This document shows positions 26,685 through 35,097 of a DNA stretch of 64,000 nt, piece after piece (the stretch's first letter is position 1; the number at the start of each line of letters is the position of its first letter). The stretch is from Chryseobacterium limigenitum (GTDB lineage Bacteria; Bacteroidota; Bacteroidia; Flavobacteriales; Weeksellaceae). Under the pieces are notes generated by a model. It was not told the origin of the DNA. It saw nothing but the letters and a program-made list of their open reading frames with translations, and ran no database searches. The stretch lies in assembly GCF_900114875.1 (NCBI RefSeq), contig NZ_FPKW01000011.1:62001-126000 (forward strand), read 5' to 3'. The position numbers and the translations under genes were made by a program.

Positions 26685-27041
26685 ATGCGAAAACCACCCA
26701 TCTATAAGAGTTTTTTTAATGCTTTTCGAGGTGTTTTTTTAATGCTGAAAACGGAAAGAAACTTTCAATTGGAGGTTTTAGCCTTCTTTATTAATATTAT
26801 ATTGATTTTCTATTTCCAACTTTCCAATATTGATACGATCATAATCCTTATCGTTTCTTTCGGAGTTTTAAGTGCTGAAATTTTTAATACAGCGATTGAG
26901 AAAATTTGTGACTTTATTCAACCTGAATTTGATAAAAGAATTGGTTTTATCAAGGATATTTCTGCGGGAGCGGTAATGTTAACGGCAATTTTGTCGGTTG
27001 TTACAGGAGTCTTGGTGTATTGGAAGTATATTTTTAATTGA
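26685..27041 (+). CDS. dgkA: Diacylglycerol kinase / undecaprenol kinase
   Basis: Small integral-membrane kinase that phosphorylates diacylglycerol or undecaprenol with ATP. 118 residues with three hydrophobic segments (about 30-46, 50-66, 92-116). The catalytic block SAEIFNTAIEKICD contains E65, N68 and E72, matching E69, N72 and E76 of the E. coli enzyme, and KDISAGAVML follows. Substrate preference (lipid versus undecaprenol) is not decidable from sequence. Confidence 0.93.
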   Translation: MRKPPIYKSFFNAFRGVFLMLKTERNFQLEVLAFFINIILIFYFQLSNIDTIIILIVSFGVLSAEIFNTAIEKICDFIQPEFDKRIGFIKDISAGAVMLTAILSVVTGVLVYWKYIFN

Positions 27042-27078
27042 TTTTTTCAACCAGCTCCTACAAAAAAGTCTTTTTCTA

Positions 27079-27144
27079 CCACAGATTGTACTGATTTGCA
27101 CAAATGATTGTGTTATTTGCGAAAAAATTAGTGATTATTTGTGT
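27079..27144. repeat. CACAGATT-type dispersed repeat (family D, copy 2)
   Basis: ACCACAGATTGTACTGATTT, GCACAAATG and a closing GATTATTTGTG in the gap between the converging dgkA and SGNH hydrolase genes. Related to the sequence at 24427-24480. Confidence 0.4.
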
Positions 27145-27780
27145 TTAAAATTCTAAATATTTTTCAATGATTGGAATTGCAATTTCGGCCATCATTCCGT
27201 AGCCTCTTTCGTTGGGATGAACCCCGTCTGCAGAAAGTACAATTTCTTTATCCTGTAAAAAAGCTGAATAAAAATCAATATAAATTAATGAGTTTTCAGT
27301 CGCAATATCTTTAAGAATCTGATTGTAAATCACAACTTCTTCATTCGTTCTCAATTTTCCCGAAGCGACGACTACTCCATCCACTTTTTTAGAAAATGGA
27401 AGAATACTTATCAGGTAAATATCCTTTGAATATTGTTTTGCGTGTTGAATTGCAGTCAAAATATTAGTTTTGAAATTTTCAGGATTTACCATCTGAATTC
27501 CATTTTTTATAGCTAAATCGTTTGCTCCATAACCGATGAAAACAACATTTCCTTCGGCAGAATTTCTCGCCGCCATTTCATGTGGAATTCTTTTAACCAA
27601 ACTTTCTGTTGTTTCGCCACCAATTCCGAGATTAAAAAGAATCAATTCATTACCTTCTCCTTCATTGTACTTCTGCAAAGCATATCTTTTCAGAATATCA
27701 ACCCAACCACCAAAAACTCCGTCATATTCTCCGTAAGTTATGCTGTCACCAAAGAACAATCCATATATCATTTTCTTCAT
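27145..27780 (-). CDS. SGNH/GDSL-family hydrolase
   Basis: Serine esterase or lipase of the SGNH fold, 211 residues, without a signal peptide and so probably cytoplasmic. Block I is FFGDSIT (catalytic Ser), block II NLGIGGETT (Gly), block III GYGANDLA (Asn), block V DGVHPNERGY (Asp-x-x-His). A start at Met4 is equally possible. It follows the barstar-like gene by 51 bases on the same strand. Substrate unknown. Confidence 0.9.
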   Translation of the reverse strand: MKKMIYGLFFGDSITYGEYDGVFGGWVDILKRYALQKYNEGEGNELILFNLGIGGETTESLVKRIPHEMAARNSAEGNVVFIGYGANDLAIKNGIQMVNPENFKTNILTAIQHAKQYSKDIYLISILPFSKKVDGVVVASGKLRTNEEVVIYNQILKDIATENSLIYIDFYSAFLQDKEIVLSADGVHPNERGYGMMAEIAIPIIEKYLEF

Positions 27781-27831
27781 TTTACTTTTAGTATCATTTA
27801 TAATTTATCGCTGATCATTTATAACTAATCA

Positions 27832-28212
27832 TCAATCCAAAATTAACGTAATATTTTGATGCTCTTCTATAATTTCAATTAAAATATCGAATAAAGTTTG
27901 CCCTTTTCCATCAATCAATTCATTTAATTTATCTTGAATTAATTCTACATTAAAAGGTTTTCCCTGCTTGATTTTATTTTCGTAAAATTCTTTCGTCAAT
28001 TCAAACCCCAAATCTTTTTTTGATTTCTGAGAATCTTTCCAAATAATTTGAACTTCATCATAATTTTCAAAAATTCCAAAACCACCGTATAAAATATCAT
28101 TGAAACCATCTAACGTTCCGACTTTCCAATTGGTATCTTTCGTTAAGACCTTAGAAACTTCTTCGTAGAAACCTTCCAGATTTGAAAAATGACTGCCATT
28201 AATGACAGTCAT
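27832..28212 (-). CDS. Barstar-like (ribonuclease inhibitor) family protein
   Basis: 126 residues from the ATG at 28210-28212. A start at 28248 would overlap purL by 23 bases and add twelve Asn/Lys-rich residues, so it is less likely. The pattern VINGSHFSNLEGFYEEVSKVL ... WKVGTLDGFNDILYGGFG ... QIIWKDSQKSKKDLG ... LFDILIEIIEEH is that of the barstar fold, whose members bind barnase-type RNases. No barnase-like gene is adjacent. It lies 13 bases after the purL stop codon. Whether it inhibits an RNase here is unknown. Confidence 0.85.
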   Translation of the reverse strand: MTVINGSHFSNLEGFYEEVSKVLTKDTNWKVGTLDGFNDILYGGFGIFENYDEVQIIWKDSQKSKKDLGFELTKEFYENKIKQGKPFNVELIQDKLNELIDGKGQTLFDILIEIIEEHQNITLILD

Positions 28213-28225
28213 TTTCTTTTTATTA

Positions 28226-31200
28226 TTATTTGAAGTACTCAACTCCATTTTTAAATATATTGTGATAATTGGCGGTTGGAATATTCTTCATCAATCCTTC
28301 TGCAAAACGTTCAGGATGCCCCATTCTACCATAAATCTTACCGCATGGACTGGTAATTCCTTCAATTCCGAACAATGAATTATTTGGATTGAACGGCATT
28401 CCGTGAGCGATGTTTCCTTCTAAATCCAAGTATTGCGTTGCAATCTGCCCGTTTTCGTACAACTTCTGAATTTCCTCTTCCGAAGCCATGAAACGACCTT
28501 CACCATGAGAAATAGGAATCGTGAACACTTGTCCTTTCATTCCTTTCAACCAAGGCGATTCATCGTTCAGAACTTTCACATTTACCATCTGAGAAATGTG
28601 TCTTCTGATCGCGTTGTGAGCCAACGTTGGAGAATTTTCATCTAAATCTTTGATTCTTCCGTAAGGCAACAATCCAGATTTAACCAACGCCTGAAAACCG
28701 TTACAGATCCCGATGATCATTCCGTCTCTGTCTAACAATTCATGAACTGCATTTCTCATCTTCTCGTTTTTCAACACATTCACGATGAATTTTGCAGAAC
28801 CATCCGGCTCGTCACCCGCAGAGAAACCTCCTGAGAAAGCCAAAATCTGAGAAGTTTTGATTTCCTCTACCCAAGCATCAATACTTTCATCCAACAATTG
28901 ATGGTTGATATTGATTAAAGGTAAGCTTTTGACAACCGCTCCTTCTTTTGCGAAAGCATTCAGCGTATCATATTCACAGTTTGTTCCCGGGAAAACCGGT
29001 GCGAATACTTTTGGCTGAGCGATTCCGTGTTTTTTAATAATGATATTTCTAGGGTTGATTGAGTTTAATTTTTCATCAATTTTAACCGTCAATTTTTCTT
29101 TTTCAACTGTGGGGAAAAGATTTTCAAATGTGTTTGTATTTGCAGCTAAAAGTTTGTTGATCGCTATCGGTTGCTTGTTGATAGTTAAAACTTCATCCAC
29201 AACAACCTTACCAATCAATTGAAGATTTGTAGCATTTAATTCTTCTTTAGATTCGATGATTAAGCTGCCGATATTTTTAGTTAATAAAACGTTTTCATCT
29301 ACTGTAATTTCAGCACCTAATCTGTTTCCGAAGCTCATTTTTGCTAAAGCAACTGCAACTCCACCTTCTTTAATCGTTTTAACTGAAATAATTTTACCAG
29401 TCTTAATATTTTCGAAAATAAATTCAAAAACAGTTTTTAAAGCGTCATAATTCGGAAGTCCGTTTTCCTGAGCGGTATGATTGAAGAAATATAGTTTATT
29501 TCCTTCGTTTTTAAATTCAGGAGAGATAATATTTTTCTTTTCTCCGTTCGCACAAGCGAAAGAAATCAACGTTGGCGGAACATTCAAATCCTGATACGTA
29601 CCACTCATTGAGTCTTTACCTCCAATGGCAGCCAAACCAAAATTGATCTGCGCATCATAAGCTCCCAACAAAGAAGCTAAAGGTTTACCCCATTTCTCAG
29701 GATTCTGACCTAATTTTTCAAAATATTCCTGAAAACTGAATCTGATATTTTTGTAATCGCCACCCATCGCAACGATTTTTGCAACACTCTCTACGACAGC
29801 GTAAGAAGCTCCCAGCAAAGAATTCTGCTTAGAAATCTCCGCATCAAATCCCCAACTTGCCAAAGAAACCGTTTCAATATTTTTTGCTCCGATGATTGGT
29901 AACGTCTGAACGCTTCCTTCCATCAAAGTCTGCTGATATTTCCCGCCTAAAGGCATCGCAACCGTAGTCGCACCGATAGAAGAATCGAACATTTCCAACA
30001 AACCTTTTTGAGAAGCAACGTTTTTATCACCTAATATTTTTAAGAAATTCTCTTCATTAAATGATAGAGTTTCTTCTTTTACTTCATTAAGGTGAGTAAT
30101 TTTAGCTTCCTGACTTTTAGAACAGCCATTAGTATCAAGGAATTCTCTTGAAAGATCAACAATTTTATCGCCTTTCCAGAACATCTGCATTCTTCCTGAA
30201 TCTGTCACTTTTGCAACCTCAACGGCAACAATGTTTTCAGCTTCACAGAACTTGATGAACTGCTCTTTATCTTTTGGTTCAACCACAACCGCCATTCTCT
30301 CCTGAGACTCAGAAATAGCCAATTCAGTTCCGTTCAAACCTTCATATTTTAAAGGTAAAACATCTAAATTAATATCTAAAGAATCAGCGATTTCACCGAT
30401 TGCTACAGAAACACCTCCAGCTCCGAAGTCATTTGATTTTTTAATCAATCTCGTCACTTCAGGATTTCTGAACAATCTCTGGATTTTACGTTCTTCAACC
30501 GCATTTCCTTTCTGAACTTCCGAACTCATTGTATGGATTGAAGTTTCGTCCTGTTCTTTTGAACTTCCGCTTGCTCCACCAACACCATCACGACCAGTTG
30601 CACCCCCTAAAATGATGATAGAATCCCCAGCTTCAGGCTTTTCACGTCTTACCCAATCCACAGGAACTGCTCCGGCAACGAAACCAACTTCCATTCTTTT
30701 TGCTTTGTAGCCTTCATCATAGATTTCGGAAACCATCGTAGTCGCCAAACCGATTTGGTTACCGTAAGAAGAATATCCGTTTGCAGCCTGTTTTGTGATT
30801 GTTTTTTGAGGTAATTTTCCCGGTAAAGTTTTGTCAACCGATTCCAAAACATCAGCAGCCCCAGTCAATCTCATCGCCTGAAAAACGTAAGAACGTCCGG
30901 ACAAAGGGTCTCTGATCGCACCACCTAAACACGTTGAAGCACCTCCGAAAGGTTCAATTTCTGTCGGGTGATTGTGCGTTTCGTTTTTGAATAATAAATA
31001 CCACGGTTCTTTTTTACCATCGTATTCAGCTTCGATTTGGATGGTACAGGCGTTGATCTCGTCAGAAACCACCAAGTTCTCCAAATTACCTGTTTTATGG
31101 AAATATCTTCCGCAAACTGTCGCCAGATCCATTAAAGAGATTGGTTTCAATTCGCGTCCTAAGAATTTTCTTTTTTCGATATAATCATTGAAAATAGTTT

Positions 31201-31921
31201 CCAATGTATGTTTAAACTGTCCTTCAAACTCAATATTTGACAATTCTGTTTCAAACGTTGTGTGACGACAATGGTCACTCCAATACGTATCTAAAACTTT
31301 TAGTTCAGTTTCCGTAGGATTTCTCTCTTCGGTTTTAAAATAATCCTGAATGAATTTTAAATCATCTAATCCTAAAGCAAAACCGTGATTATTGTAGAAA
31401 TTTTCAAGTTCAGCATCATTAAAATGGATGAAATTTTCGTGAATTAAAACCTTTGACGGAATTTCATCCGCAGGAATATCTAAAACAGATAAATCTTTTT
31501 CCTGAGATTCAACTTTATTGATCAAAAGATCTTTGATCTTAGCTAAATCAGCTTCAGAAGCACCTTCAAACTCGATCAATTTCCCGCTTCTCACTTTAGA
31601 CTTCTCATTTTCAGTCAGTAAAGCGATGCATTGTTGAGCAGAATCGGCACGCTGATCGTACTGTCCCGGCAAAAATTCCATAGCAAAATGGATTCCTTCG
31701 GCAGGATTTTCTTCATGCAAAATATCAGTAACAGGGTCTACGAAAGTGCTGTTGACAACCTTTTCGAATTCACCATCGTTCAAATTGAAAATATCGTACA
31801 CATTGTACACTTTCACATTTTTGATCGACGGAACAACCGCTTTTACTTCATCAAAAATTTTTGGACTTTCTACATCGAAAATTCCTCTTTTTTCTACGAA
31901 AATTCTTTTGTTATTAGACAT
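28226..31921 (-). CDS. purL: Phosphoribosylformylglycinamidine synthase, single-chain
   Basis: Converts FGAR plus glutamine and ATP to FGAM in de novo purine synthesis. The 1231-residue fused form has an N-terminal PurS-like region, a long ATP-binding synthetase core (ETHNHPTEIEPFGGASTCLGG near 315; SSYGNQIGLATT) and a C-terminal glutaminase: nucleophile C1073 in GICNGFQ, with H1202 and E1204 in GHPERF. It starts 14 bases after the YhcG-type nuclease gene and is followed by the barstar-like gene. No purC or purD is adjacent; purB lies 3 kb upstream on the same strand. Confidence 0.97.
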   Translation of the reverse strand: MSNNKRIFVEKRGIFDVESPKIFDEVKAVVPSIKNVKVYNVYDIFNLNDGEFEKVVNSTFVDPVTDILHEENPAEGIHFAMEFLPGQYDQRADSAQQCIALLTENEKSKVRSGKLIEFEGASEADLAKIKDLLINKVESQEKDLSVLDIPADEIPSKVLIHENFIHFNDAELENFYNNHGFALGLDDLKFIQDYFKTEERNPTETELKVLDTYWSDHCRHTTFETELSNIEFEGQFKHTLETIFNDYIEKRKFLGRELKPISLMDLATVCGRYFHKTGNLENLVVSDEINACTIQIEAEYDGKKEPWYLLFKNETHNHPTEIEPFGGASTCLGGAIRDPLSGRSYVFQAMRLTGAADVLESVDKTLPGKLPQKTITKQAANGYSSYGNQIGLATTMVSEIYDEGYKAKRMEVGFVAGAVPVDWVRREKPEAGDSIIILGGATGRDGVGGASGSSKEQDETSIHTMSSEVQKGNAVEERKIQRLFRNPEVTRLIKKSNDFGAGGVSVAIGEIADSLDINLDVLPLKYEGLNGTELAISESQERMAVVVEPKDKEQFIKFCEAENIVAVEVAKVTDSGRMQMFWKGDKIVDLSREFLDTNGCSKSQEAKITHLNEVKEETLSFNEENFLKILGDKNVASQKGLLEMFDSSIGATTVAMPLGGKYQQTLMEGSVQTLPIIGAKNIETVSLASWGFDAEISKQNSLLGASYAVVESVAKIVAMGGDYKNIRFSFQEYFEKLGQNPEKWGKPLASLLGAYDAQINFGLAAIGGKDSMSGTYQDLNVPPTLISFACANGEKKNIISPEFKNEGNKLYFFNHTAQENGLPNYDALKTVFEFIFENIKTGKIISVKTIKEGGVAVALAKMSFGNRLGAEITVDENVLLTKNIGSLIIESKEELNATNLQLIGKVVVDEVLTINKQPIAINKLLAANTNTFENLFPTVEKEKLTVKIDEKLNSINPRNIIIKKHGIAQPKVFAPVFPGTNCEYDTLNAFAKEGAVVKSLPLININHQLLDESIDAWVEEIKTSQILAFSGGFSAGDEPDGSAKFIVNVLKNEKMRNAVHELLDRDGMIIGICNGFQALVKSGLLPYGRIKDLDENSPTLAHNAIRRHISQMVNVKVLNDESPWLKGMKGQVFTIPISHGEGRFMASEEEIQKLYENGQIATQYLDLEGNIAHGMPFNPNNSLFGIEGITSPCGKIYGRMGHPERFAEGLMKNIPTANYHNIFKNGVEYFK

Positions 31922-31935
31922 TAGATGCCAGATAT

Positions 31936-32982
31936 TTAAATATTATTAGACTTATTTTTATTTTCAAATTTATTCCTTGCGATTTCTATCGAACGGTGGA
32001 ATTTTTCAAGTAAAACTTTTTTTGAAGGTAATACAAGAAAATATTCTGCAACTTTTATGTTATCTGCTTCCAGATTCATTAGTTCGATATGTTCGGAATT
32101 TTTTCCGGAACAAAGAATTAAACCAATCGGCGGGTTTTCGCCTTCCACTTTTTCATATGCATTAAGATATGAAAGATAAAGCTCCATTTGACCTTTATGT
32201 GCAGCTTCAAATTCTCCCAATTTCAACTCGATAACTACTAAAGATTTTAATTTTCTATGATAGAAAAGTAAATCTAAATAGTAATCTCTATTATCGATTG
32301 TAATCCTTTTTTGTCTTGAGAGAAATGCAAAATCATTTCCTAATTCAGAAATAAATTTTTGAAGCTCAACAATTATTGCTTCCTCTAAATCCTTTTCAGA
32401 AAACGTATCTTTCAATTCCAAAAAATCTAAAAAATAAGGATCTTTAAAAATCAGATCTGGATTTAAAATATTATTCTCAGACCAATTTTTCAGTTCCTTA
32501 TTAATTACTCCTTCCGGCTTTCTGCTTATCGCAGTTCGCTCAAAAAGTAAAGAGTTAATCTTTTCTCTCAAAGTTCTTACACTCCAGTTTTCAATCTTAC
32601 AAACTTCAATATAAAAATCTCTTTTAGTATCTTCAGAAATAGGAATAAGTAACAAGAAATGGGTCCACGATAATTGTCGCATCGCTGATGCGACAATTTC
32701 AAAATTCCCAAAAACAGAAGCAAACTGCATCATTTTTCGGATATTTTTTTCTGAAAAAGAACTTCCAAATTCAAAAGTAAGTTGGTGAGAGATTTGTGAA
32801 ATTACCTCTTTACCATACTCTGCTCTTTTATTTCCTAAGATATCTTCATTTATTCTTTGTCCAACTTTCCAATATAAAACCACCATTGCCGAATTTACCT
32901 GAACAGCTACCTGACTTCTCGTCTTGGCAACCAGTTCTTTTAAATCGGTCATTAATTGTTGATGATTTTGATTCTGTAGCAT
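31936..32982 (-). CDS. YhcG/DUF1016-family PD-(D/E)XK nuclease-like protein
   Basis: 348 residues in two parts. Residues 10-165 are the DUF1016 N-terminal helical domain (VLYWKVGQRI ... QLSWTHFLLLIPI). Residues 175-340 form a PD-(D/E)XK nuclease fold with D237 in YYLDLLFYH and E252-x-K254 in VIELKLG, plus GQMELYLSYL, so the catalytic residues are intact. Homologues often accompany restriction-modification or other accessory genes. Here it sits directly upstream of purL (14-base gap), an unusual setting that could place both on one transcript. Role unknown. Confidence 0.9.
   Translation of the reverse strand: MLQNQNHQQLMTDLKELVAKTRSQVAVQVNSAMVVLYWKVGQRINEDILGNKRAEYGKEVISQISHQLTFEFGSSFSEKNIRKMMQFASVFGNFEIVASAMRQLSWTHFLLLIPISEDTKRDFYIEVCKIENWSVRTLREKINSLLFERTAISRKPEGVINKELKNWSENNILNPDLIFKDPYFLDFLELKDTFSEKDLEEAIIVELQKFISELGNDFAFLSRQKRITIDNRDYYLDLLFYHRKLKSLVVIELKLGEFEAAHKGQMELYLSYLNAYEKVEGENPPIGLILCSGKNSEHIELMNLEADNIKVAEYFLVLPSKKVLLEKFHRSIEIARNKFENKNKSNNI
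32672..32698. repeat. Perfect 12-bp inverted repeat inside the YhcG-type gene
   Basis: AATTGTCGCATC (32672-32683) and GATGCGACAATT (32687-32698) are exact reverse complements with a 3-base centre. They encode the segment IVASAMRQL. The symmetry exceeds what the amino acids require at the third codon positions. Confidence 0.5.
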
Positions 32983-33040
32983 TATCTTTAAATAATCAAT
33001 TTTAAAAATTAATAATTCTGAAATTTTCTTGTTACTGGAC

Positions 33041-34000
33041 TTATTTACTTAATTTGTTCGGATTATCGGGATGTTCTTTTTGAAATTCTTCAGCTTCTTT
33101 CATTTCATCTTTAAGCCATTTTTCAAAAGGAATCTTTTCATTGTCAAATTCCAGAGCTAAAACATTTTTTCCGTTTTCTGAAACCAGAAATTTAAAATTG
33201 GATATTCCTGCTTCCATTTTTCTGTAATCATATGTATTTACCTGATAGAATGGAAAATTTTCTTTTGGTCTTTCCACGATTTCAAATAATAATTTTTTTT
33301 CATTTTCAGACAATTTATTATAATGATTTACGTAATAAATATCGGAAAGCTGTTTATTTTGTTTTTCGAAAAACTGAAGAATACTCTTCTCTTTTTCATT
33401 GTATTTGAATGGATACGGATAATATTTCCCATTAATTTCTACAGCATTTTCGGATTTTGAAATGGGTTGAATGATTTCACCTTTGAAATTCATCACTCCC
33501 CAAGTTCCTCCAACGATTGCTTTGTGTTCTTCTTCGGTTTTTCCCCAATCGCAGCCATCGCAAAAGGCGGCATATCCATAATTGAAAGGCGATACAAAAT
33601 CATATTTAGCTTCAATAACAGTTTTACCATTTCTGCCTGCAAAACCGACTTTCCCATTTTTAACGAACCTTCTTACTCCTTCTTCGAAATAATCTGCTCC
33701 GCTGTCGTACAAGAAAGGTCTGTACAGGAAATTTCCTTTTTTATCATAAACATATCCCCAAGCATTTTTCTCCTTTTCTTCATCTTTTTTAAAACCATCA
33801 AAATAGATCGTTTCTCCTTCAACCAATTCACCATTTTCAATGTTTGAAAAAATTCTGAACTGCGCAGGAACGATAATTTTACCGTCTTTATTTTTTACTC
33901 CAACCAAAGAATCTTTCGATATGAAGTACTTTAAAACATCCTTCTTCTGAGAAAAGGAAATCATTGGAATCAATGAAATGAATAAAAGTACTTTCTTCAT
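33041..34000 (-). CDS. Secreted WG-repeat protein
   Basis: 319 residues with a signal peptide ending FSQ (residue 18). At least four WG-type repeats are visible (VGVKNKDGKIIVPAQF, WGYVYDKKGNFL, VGFAGRNGKTVIEAKYD, WGVMNFKGEIIQPI), a beta-propeller-like repeat common in bacterial envelope and surface proteins. The segment CDGCDWG adds a Cys pair. It follows an unknown secreted-protein gene by 31 bases and precedes the nuclease gene by 58 bases. Function unknown. Confidence 0.82.
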   Translation of the reverse strand: MKKVLLFISLIPMISFSQKKDVLKYFISKDSLVGVKNKDGKIIVPAQFRIFSNIENGELVEGETIYFDGFKKDEEKEKNAWGYVYDKKGNFLYRPFLYDSGADYFEEGVRRFVKNGKVGFAGRNGKTVIEAKYDFVSPFNYGYAAFCDGCDWGKTEEEHKAIVGGTWGVMNFKGEIIQPISKSENAVEINGKYYPYPFKYNEKEKSILQFFEKQNKQLSDIYYVNHYNKLSENEKKLLFEIVERPKENFPFYQVNTYDYRKMEAGISNFKFLVSENGKNVLALEFDNEKIPFEKWLKDEMKEAEEFQKEHPDNPNKLSK

Positions 34001-34031
34001 GTTGTAGTAGATGATTAAACCTCAATTTTAA

Positions 34032-35054
34032 TTATTCGTCTTTACTCAGGTTGGTCTTCTTACGCGAATTTACAATAATATAGTATTTCTGAGAAACATT
34101 ATAATCCATTGAGTTTTCCATTTTCCATTTTTGATAACCTCTGTAGTCAAACTGATGATTTTCTGGAGGTGTTAATAAATAATAATAATTCTCCATCAAA
34201 AATTCATCTGTAAAACCATCATTCCTAAGTTTGGTAAAAAAAGAAATCAGCTTATTTGTTGCAATGCCACCATTACTAGGTTTGGGATTTTTTTCTGTCT
34301 TATAATCTATAAAACCGTTAATCCCAGCAATTTGATATTCTAAAAGAGTTCCCGGAATTCCTGATGCTCTCTCATATTTATCAATATTTTCATATATCCA
34401 TTTCAGCTTATTCGTTGCACTACTCATTGTACTTCTTAGCATCAGAGTATCACGAAAAGCAGCACGTGCATAATGAATATTTGAATATCTAGTTAACGGG
34501 TTCTTCTCTACAATCTTTGAAGGCATTAGTCTCTTTAAAAACTCATCTTGCTTTGCATCTAAAGCCAAAGTATCATTACCTTTTTGACTTATTTCTGAGA
34601 TAAACATCCAAAATCCGGCATCATAAAATCTTACGTTAATCAACTTGTTAAGATGGCTAAAATAGGTACTGATGCCATGAAGTTTAAATTTTCCTTCTTG
34701 AAAAACTATTGTTTTATTTACTTTCTCTCTTTCTTGAGGTGTATATTTCCTTTCGTTAAGTTCTTTATAATAATGATTCAAAAGTCTCTCTTCATCAAGA
34801 AAAGCCGGAATAATTTTGAATTTAAACAATGCATCATTGTCTTTATTTTCATATTCAGCAGCAAAAACACTGTCATTTTTAGAATTAGTAAACAAAGCTG
34901 TTCTTGAAAATTCACCCAAGTTCATTGGAGCTGTAATTCCTAAAATTGTATGATTGAAATCTGTATCAGATTTTATTTTCTTATTCGGCTTTAAATCCTG
35001 AGAAAATACAATCACAGGAAATAGTATCAGAATAAAAAATGCGTAAAACTTCAT
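34032..35054 (-). CDS. Hypothetical secreted protein
   Basis: 340 residues with a signal peptide ending VFSQ. The mature protein is mixed alpha/beta, Lys- and Tyr-rich, with no motif I recognise. Its start codon lies 9 bases after the T-run of the purB terminator, so it is expressed either by read-through or from a promoter within purB. The next gene starts 31 bases downstream. Confidence 0.7.
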   Translation of the reverse strand: MKFYAFFILILFPVIVFSQDLKPNKKIKSDTDFNHTILGITAPMNLGEFSRTALFTNSKNDSVFAAEYENKDNDALFKFKIIPAFLDEERLLNHYYKELNERKYTPQEREKVNKTIVFQEGKFKLHGISTYFSHLNKLINVRFYDAGFWMFISEISQKGNDTLALDAKQDEFLKRLMPSKIVEKNPLTRYSNIHYARAAFRDTLMLRSTMSSATNKLKWIYENIDKYERASGIPGTLLEYQIAGINGFIDYKTEKNPKPSNGGIATNKLISFFTKLRNDGFTDEFLMENYYYLLTPPENHQFDYRGYQKWKMENSMDYNVSQKYYIIVNSRKKTNLSKDE

Positions 35055-35062
35055 ATCAATTC

Positions 35063-35093
35063 AAAAAAATATGCAGCCGAAAAGACTGCATAT
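35063..35093 (-). terminator. purB terminator
   Basis: Minus strand ATATGCAG, 9-base loop, CTGCATAT, then TTTTTTG. It begins five bases after the purB stop codon. Confidence 0.85.
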
Positions 35094-35097
35094 TGAT

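Noticed and set aside
26685..27041. Leaderless start as evidence for an unusual translation mechanism at dgkA
   Set aside because: The transcript start is only predicted from a -7 box without a clear -33; short leaders are common, so this alone is not remarkable.
27832..28212. A barnase-barstar toxin-antitoxin pair
   Set aside because: No barnase-type RNase is encoded next to the barstar-like gene; the neighbours are purL and an SGNH hydrolase.
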